Source of the DNA: Hymenobacter sp. BT188
GTDB lineage: Bacteria > Bacteroidota > Bacteroidia > Cytophagales > Hymenobacteraceae
Length of the DNA: 64,000 nucleotides
Assembly: GCF_014333585.1 (NCBI RefSeq)
Contig: NZ_JACSCW010000005.1
Span: 124,001-188,000, forward strand
Reading direction: 5' to 3'
In this document: positions 59,469-64,000 of the stretch, piece by piece
Numbering within the stretch: the stretch's first letter is position 1
Layout: each line of letters opens with the position of its first letter
Program-made: the position numbers and the translations under genes
The notes under the pieces: model-generated
Databases searched by the model: none
The model's input: the letters and a program-made list of their open reading frames with translations, nothing else
What the model was told of the DNA's origin: nothing

Positions 59469-59936
59469 ATGCGCTCTGCCTTACTCTTTACTTTCCTCAT
59501 GATGACGACCTTATTATCAGCAGGTTGTCAAACTGGTGTGACCGTGACCACGCCCACCGATCCTCCTGTGACGGGCAGCGTATCGGGCACTAGCACTCCC
59601 GCTCCAACCAGCGCCAACACGGTAATGCCTACGCCCGCTCGCTCCTCTATTGCCGACACCACGAGGCAGCCAGTCTGGCTGAGGGAGCGTATTCAGAAAA
59701 TACTGGCCGAAGAACCCGCCAACCCACCCGTACAGGTATTCCGCTACCTCTACAACAACCAGGTGGTGTATTATGAAACGGCTCCCTGCTGCGACTTTTT
59801 CACTACGCTTTACGCGGCCGATGGCAAAATTATTTGTCAGCCTGACGGTGGCATTACGGGCAAAGGAGACGGCAAATGCTCTGATTTTCTTCAGAAAAGA
59901 TCGCGCGAAAGACTGATTTGGCAAGATCCCCGGTAG
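59469..59936 (+). CDS. Lipoprotein with a DUF6970-like C-terminal domain
   Basis: A 155-residue protein from the ATG at 59469 with a lipobox (LLSAGCQ). A Thr/Pro/Ser-rich linker covers about 22-65, followed by a compact domain (VFRYLYNNQVVYYETAPCCD, then YAADGKIICQPDGGITGKGD, then GKCSDF). The cysteine spacing suggests disulfides. This domain resembles DUF6970 of Bacteroidetes, a family of unknown function. The resemblance is by pattern only. Confidence 0.75.
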   Translation: MRSALLFTFLMMTTLLSAGCQTGVTVTTPTDPPVTGSVSGTSTPAPTSANTVMPTPARSSIADTTRQPVWLRERIQKILAEEPANPPVQVFRYLYNNQVVYYETAPCCDFFTTLYAADGKIICQPDGGITGKGDGKCSDFLQKRSRERLIWQDPR

Positions 59937-60046
59937 GCTATTCTACTTGGTTTCAGATAAATTTGCCCCTCACTATTGGCTCTCAATTACCTTTCGAAAG
60001 CCATTTGCTACGGTTGATTTCTAATCCGTTTTTATCATTCAACTCC

Positions 60047-60538
60047 ATGATTAACACCATCGAAAAACTGGCCGCTTATAACGTGTGGGCCAATGATACG
60101 CTGCTTGCTCACCTGGATAAAGCAGTAGCGGGCGGCGCCGAAATTCCGGCCGCGGCCCTGCGTCTATTTAGCCACGTGCTCAACGCGCAGGCTATCTGGA
60201 TTGCACGCCTCACCGACACGCAGAGCCCAGTGAAAGTGTGGCAGGAACATACGCTGGAAGGCTTGCACCAACTCCACGCCCAGACCTCTAACCGCCTGCT
60301 GCAGATGGCTCAGGCCGCCGACGACACCGAACTTTACCGCACCATTACTTACACCAACTCAGTGGGCGACGCCTACGTGAGCCAGGTATCCGACGTGCTG
60401 ACTCACGTGCACGTGCATGCCAACTATCATCGCGGCCAAGTAGCCACTCGTTTGCGCGACAATGGGTTAGAGCCTATCAATACTGACTTTATCACTTACT
60501 GCCGCGAGTTGTCGGCGAAGGAAACCGTGAGCCTGTAG
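60047..60538 (+). CDS. DinB-family protein
   Basis: A 163-residue four-helix protein from the ATG at 60047 (MINTIEKLAAYNVWANDTLL). Typical DinB features are the histidines in LRLFSHVLNAQAIWIARL and LTHVHVHANYHRGQVATRL, which would bind a metal. The family includes thiol-dependent transferases and hydrolases; the activity here is unknown. A strong terminator follows. Confidence 0.88.
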   Translation: MINTIEKLAAYNVWANDTLLAHLDKAVAGGAEIPAAALRLFSHVLNAQAIWIARLTDTQSPVKVWQEHTLEGLHQLHAQTSNRLLQMAQAADDTELYRTITYTNSVGDAYVSQVSDVLTHVHVHANYHRGQVATRLRDNGLEPINTDFITYCRELSAKETVSL

Positions 60539-60562
60539 CTACTGAGCTTGCCGCTCTTACGT

Positions 60563-60599
60563 AAAAACCCTTCTGGCTTGCATACCAGAAGGGTTTTTG
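60563..60599 (+). terminator. Intrinsic terminator
   Basis: Perfect 14-bp arms AAAAACCCTTCTGG and CCAGAAGGGTTTTT with an 8-nt loop, after the DinB gene. Confidence 0.92.
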
Positions 60600-60636
60600 T
60601 TTGTTATCCAGCCATTCTCCTTAATACACTCTCTCT

Positions 60637-61272
60637 ATGTCTGCTCCCCTTTCTCCTGTTTTGGCTCCTGAGCGCTTGGCCTCAGCTTATACTTACGCTT
60701 CTTACCGCCAGCTTATTGATGAGTTGATGGCCCAAAACCTTACGACCGGCCCCAACCAAACAGAGCACATTTTGCAGTACGCTCGCCTGAATATCCAGCG
60801 GATGCGGCGGGTAGATAAAACCATTGTGCTGCTGCCCGAGTTGCGCGAAGCCTTAGACAATCTGCAAAAAAAACACGTGTGGCTGACGCTCACCGAAGGC
60901 TGGTGCGGCGACGCGGCCCAGATTGTGCCCGTAATCGAAGCGATTGCGCAAGCCAGCAATGGCAAGCTGGAATCACGGTATCTGCTGCGCGATGAGAACC
61001 TGGATCTGATGGATCGCTATCTCACGGACGGCGGGCGCTCAATTCCCAAACTCATTGTATTGCATGCCGATACGCTTACGGAAGCTGCTACATGGGGCCC
61101 TCGTCCGGCGCCCGCCCAGGCCATGTTTCGGGAGCTAAAAAGCCAGAATCTACCCTTTGAAGAATTCGCTACCCAGCTTCACGGCTGGTACGCCCATGAT
61201 AAAACTCAATCGACTCAGCGGGAACTGCTGGAGTTGGTTCGGGCATTGGAGCCGGCACTAAGCGCTAAGTAA
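60637..61272 (+). CDS. Thioredoxin-like protein with a single active-site cysteine
   Basis: A 211-residue protein resembling the thioredoxin_9 family. The active-site segment is LTEGWCGDAAQIVPVIEAIA, with one Cys followed by GDA where thioredoxin has CGPC. The cis-Pro region SIPKLIVLHADTL and the C-terminal helices are conserved. A monothiol mechanism or a non-redox role is likely. No signal peptide is present. A GCCCCCC terminator follows. Confidence 0.85.
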   Translation: MSAPLSPVLAPERLASAYTYASYRQLIDELMAQNLTTGPNQTEHILQYARLNIQRMRRVDKTIVLLPELREALDNLQKKHVWLTLTEGWCGDAAQIVPVIEAIAQASNGKLESRYLLRDENLDLMDRYLTDGGRSIPKLIVLHADTLTEAATWGPRPAPAQAMFRELKSQNLPFEEFATQLHGWYAHDKTQSTQRELLELVRALEPALSAK

Positions 61273-61308
61273 GCACAACTTTGCTTCCTGAACACGTTGT
61301 TTATAAAC

Positions 61309-61344
61309 AAAAAGCCCCCCAGAAGGTATCTGGGGGGCTTTTTC
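61309..61344 (+). terminator. Bidirectional intrinsic terminator (GCCCCCCAG type)
   Basis: Perfect 15-bp arms AAAAAGCCCCCCAGA and TCTGGGGGGCTTTTT with a 5-nt loop between convergent genes. Confidence 0.93.
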
Positions 61345-61359
61345 AATTTTGGTCCTGAC

Positions 61360-62199
61360 CTAATCAAGTTTGGTTTGACCCAGTTCAGTTACCTGATTAT
61401 TAGTAACTGTGATGTCGGTGCGAACCACGTTTTTGTAAGCTGGCTGATTAGCAGGAGCGGTAGTGGTAGGGAAGAACTCCACACGGTAAACGCCGGAGGG
61501 TAAGCTACCCAATTGGAATCCGCCCGAGGCATCAGCGGAAGTGCTGAAAGTATCGGCAGGCGTGATAGAAGCGCGGATAGCCAATATTTGGGGCAACGAC
61601 GCGCTAGGCGTAACCGTGCCGCGCAGACCACCAGCAATATCCTGGGCGATAACACGAATAACTGGCTTCAGCAGAAAACGCTCTTTCTTGTCGTTGCCGG
61701 GGCGCCAGTTGCCACGCTGCACAATCGACTTGGCTACGTCGAAGTCGAGCAGAAGCTGGAAGGTTTCACGCTCCCGCAAAGTCGCGTTACTCAGCTTCAG
61801 CTTAACGCCAGAAGTCTGACCGCTAGGCGTTTTCAGTTCATACACTTGGCCATCACGGGTGGTGACGGTGCTGTTTGGACCAAGTACCAAGCGAATTTCT
61901 TTCAAATCACCGGGCTCAAAGTCGGTATCTACCAGCAGCGCGGAGCGACCATTTACATAGTCAAGTATATTGAGCGTTTGGGGCGTGAAAGGCAATAACT
62001 CCCAGCCATCGGAACTTTGCTCGTCCTTGAGGTGCACTTCAATCTGACGGACATCCAGCGTTACTTTCTGGAAGTCGCCGGGCGCATCCGTCAAACGGAT
62101 TTGCAGCTTGGTAGCGTTGTTACTGCTTTTGTCATCGGCGCAGCTCGCCAACGTAAGCCCAGCAAGTAATGCAATGGGCAGGTAATGAGGGATTTTCAT
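61360..62199 (-). CDS. DUF4382-domain lipoprotein
   Basis: A 279-residue protein from the ATG at 62197-62199 with a lipobox (LLAGLTLASCAD). The DUF4382 pattern is LQIRLTDAPGDFQKVTLDVR, then NILDYVNGRSALLVDTDFEP and GDLKEIRLVLGPNSTV. A carboxypeptidase-regulatory-like C-terminus (GGFQLGSLPSGVYRVEFFPT) may follow. It is probably anchored in the envelope; function unknown. Confidence 0.88.
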   Translation of the reverse strand: MKIPHYLPIALLAGLTLASCADDKSSNNATKLQIRLTDAPGDFQKVTLDVRQIEVHLKDEQSSDGWELLPFTPQTLNILDYVNGRSALLVDTDFEPGDLKEIRLVLGPNSTVTTRDGQVYELKTPSGQTSGVKLKLSNATLRERETFQLLLDFDVAKSIVQRGNWRPGNDKKERFLLKPVIRVIAQDIAGGLRGTVTPSASLPQILAIRASITPADTFSTSADASGGFQLGSLPSGVYRVEFFPTTTAPANQPAYKNVVRTDITVTNNQVTELGQTKLD

Positions 62200-62360
62200 A
62201 AGAGAGGGCGGATGAAAAAGGGGGAACGAGGCTTGAGTCGCTGAAGGATACACTAGCCATATTCAAGCCAGATTTATTAGATTTATCATATTCATAAGAA
62301 ATAAATATACTTTTATACTGAAACCAGGTCGTATAAGATTTCCTTTTCAAATCTCACCAA

Positions 62361-62399
62361 AGAAAAAGCCCCCACCATTATCTGGTGGGGGCTTTTTCT
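62361..62399 (-). terminator. Intrinsic terminator of the AsmA-like gene
   Basis: The arms AGAAAAAGCCCCCACCA and TGGTGGGGGCTTTTTCT form a long stem. It lies just after the stop of the AsmA-like gene on the minus strand. Confidence 0.92.
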
Positions 62400-62412
62400 T
62401 GAGACCGAAGTA

Positions 62413-64000
62413 TTACTTGTTGCCTGTGCTAGTAGTATCAGCCGGAGCCGGCGTTTGCTCCGGTGTAGCAGTGGCTGGCTCTGTTGGCTCGGTAGGACGC
62501 GTTTTGGGCTTGCCAAACAGAATACCGTTGAGCTTGTCTTTAGCTTGGCTCCGAATTTTCGTTTCAGCTTCGAGGCGCTTCTTCTCAATTTCGAGACGAG
62601 CCTTTTCCTGCAAATCCTGTTGGCGACGGGCCAAATCACGCTGCAGGCTGTCCTGCGCCACCTGCGCGCGGGCCTGCAATTGCGATTTAGCATCGGTCAC
62701 TTTGGCCTGCACAATGTTCTGCACTAAGTCTTTGGCCTGCGCCTTCACGCTGCCACTGTTCAGCTTTACCTGCGGATTCTTGACCGTGCCGCCAATCGTC
62801 AGGCCGAGGGTCACGCGGTCAGTGCCTTCCAGGTTTTGAACGCCAGTGAGGGAGGTGAGGCGGGCGTTGAGTTGGTTGCCTAGCTTGCCGGTGGGCACGT
62901 TCAAGGCTGTTATGTATTCGAGGTTGCCATCCACGTTGTTGGAACCGCCCACAGTCATCTTGATCTGGCCCACGTTCACGTCAAACGGCTTCACAATGAA
63001 ATTGCCGTTGAGCACCTCAGCCGCTACGTCTTTGTTTTCGACCACAAACTTCTTCAGTTCCTGAAACTGAGTGAGGGCACTGATTTTGTCCATCACCTCC
63101 GAATCACTGACGGCAGCCCGTACTATCTCAAACAAGCCTTTGCCGGTAAGTGAACTGTACACGGGCATCATATCGGGGCCCATTTCACCGCTTACGTTGA
63201 AGTTCGTAGAGAAAATCCCTTCCAGATTGGCGGCCAGAGGCACTAATGTTTTCACGGAGTTAAAGGCCTGGAAAGCGTTTTGGAAGTTCAGGTTCTTGAT
63301 GTTCAGCCCGAGGTTGAACTTGGGATGCTGCAAATCTTTGCTGCTGTAGCTACCGGTTGTGGCAAAACTGCCCCCCAGCGTGTTAAAGGTCAGCCCATCC
63401 ATGCGCACGGTTTCGTCGCGCACCACTACTGTCCCCTTCACATTGTCGAGTTTGAGGTTATCATACACCACTTGGCCGACGTTGCTATTCAGCGTCAGGT
63501 CGAAGAATTTGGGGATTTGCAGTACACCTTGTGCTTGGGCAGGCGCGGCAGTTTTGGCCGTGGTAGTAGGCTTGGCAGTCACCTCATCTACCATCCACTC
63601 ATTCACGTTGAAGCGGTTGCTGTTCACCGTCAGGTTGCCGCGTAAAGGCTGACCCGACGTGAACAAGTAGCCCATATAGTTGCTGATGGTGCCGGAAGCG
63701 GCAATATCGGAGCTACCTACAAAGCCGTTCATGTTTTGCAGCACGATCTTGTCGTTGTTGAACGTAGCTGTGGCGCGCGTCACTTTTACGCCTTGGGGCA
63801 AATCAGCGCTTTTGTAGGTTACGTTTTGAGCATTCACGGTGCCTGAAGCCACTACGTTCTGGTAACGCTCGGCTTCAATATCGGCCATACTGCCTTTGGC
63901 GGCGATGTTGCCGTTCAAACGCCCCGTCACGGTCATGCCTTCCAGCGGGAAGATTTTGGTCAGCTTGGTCAAATCCACAGTGCCGCGCACATCGGTGTCG
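62413..64000 (-). CDS. AsmA-like protein, C-terminal part (cut by window edge)
   Basis: The frame runs to the right edge without a stop or a natural start, so only about 529 C-terminal residues are seen. The repeating beta segments (VASGTVNAQNVTYKSADLPQ, LRGNLTVNSNRFNVNEWMVD) are typical of the AsmA C-terminal domain. A long Gln/Lys/Arg-rich helical tail follows (SQLQARAQVAQDSLQRDLAR), then a Thr/Pro/Ala end. AsmA-like proteins bridge the periplasm and are linked to lipid transport. The membrane anchor would lie outside the window. Confidence 0.85.
   Translation of the reverse strand, partial: DTDVRGTVDLTKLTKIFPLEGMTVTGRLNGNIAAKGSMADIEAERYQNVVASGTVNAQNVTYKSADLPQGVKVTRATATFNNDKIVLQNMNGFVGSSDIAASGTISNYMGYLFTSGQPLRGNLTVNSNRFNVNEWMVDEVTAKPTTTAKTAAPAQAQGVLQIPKFFDLTLNSNVGQVVYDNLKLDNVKGTVVVRDETVRMDGLTFNTLGGSFATTGSYSSKDLQHPKFNLGLNIKNLNFQNAFQAFNSVKTLVPLAANLEGIFSTNFNVSGEMGPDMMPVYSSLTGKGLFEIVRAAVSDSEVMDKISALTQFQELKKFVVENKDVAAEVLNGNFIVKPFDVNVGQIKMTVGGSNNVDGNLEYITALNVPTGKLGNQLNARLTSLTGVQNLEGTDRVTLGLTIGGTVKNPQVKLNSGSVKAQAKDLVQNIVQAKVTDAKSQLQARAQVAQDSLQRDLARRQQDLQEKARLEIEKKRLEAETKIRSQAKDKLNGILFGKPKTRPTEPTEPATATPEQTPAPADTTSTGNK

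Noticed and set aside
1..64000. CRISPR array, tRNA, rRNA, prophage or integrase
   Set aside because: No regularly spaced direct repeats, no tRNA-like cloverleaf or CCA-type ends and no recombinase or phage structural genes were seen.

Overview
The window looks like a chromosomal segment of a Cytophagales bacterium, most likely Hymenobacter or a close relative. This is judged from protein style: CHRD and DUF4382 lipoproteins, TPR histidine kinases with an IAHEIQNP box, a DAHP synthase-chorismate mutase fusion, and an anti-sigma/TonB fusion. TAnnTTTG promoter boxes, weak Shine-Dalgarno sequences and many short poly-A/GCCCCCC terminators agree. No species can be proven from the sequence alone. 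I see no rRNA, tRNA, CRISPR array, integrase, transposase or prophage. Both edges cut genes: a SNF2-type helicase on the left and an AsmA-like protein on the right.

Layout. 1-10.1 kb is mostly housekeeping: helicase, FtsX/LolC-like permease, methyltransferase, rbfA, a membrane protein, rpiB, tatC, glyA, then a sigma-like factor with a TPR membrane protein. 10.1-18.5 kb holds a phosphatase, two disordered proteins, a pterin dehydratase, rsmI-lnt, an inositol-phosphatase-like enzyme, small proteins, an MscS channel and a radical SAM protein. 18.6-20.7 kb is a tandem set of three CHRD lipoproteins. 21-35 kb carries a cysteine-less TlpA-like protein, radA, a cNMP-domain histidine kinase paired with a response regulator/thioredoxin-reductase-like fusion, a phosphoesterase, envelope proteins, an acyltransferase and an FAD oxidoreductase.

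35.3-39.7 kb is a phenylalanine/tyrosine operon (pheA, aminotransferase, tyrA, DAHP synthase-chorismate mutase). It is preceded by what I read as two tandem transcription attenuators. Each has its own leader peptide rich in Tyr/Phe codons and its own intrinsic terminator. This is the most interesting element in the window. 40.2-47.3 kb is a tandem array of three TPR sensor histidine kinases with no response regulator beside them.

47.6-64 kb carries an M14 peptidase, an ECF sigma factor overlapping a fused anti-sigma/carboxypeptidase-regulatory/TonB protein, dodecin, fumC, a DHH phosphoesterase, an S9 peptidase, GNAT, diacylglycerol kinase, a lipoprotein, DinB, a monothiol thioredoxin-like protein, a DUF4382 lipoprotein and the AsmA-like gene.

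Two sequence families cut across the map. One is GCCCCCCAG/CTGGGGGGC, found as complete terminators, as half-terminators and inside coding regions. The other is a long dispersed intergenic palindrome with copies near 26.3 kb and 35.1 kb. At least four genes have a TAnnTTTG box ending 5-9 nt before the ATG, which predicts leaderless or nearly leaderless mRNAs.
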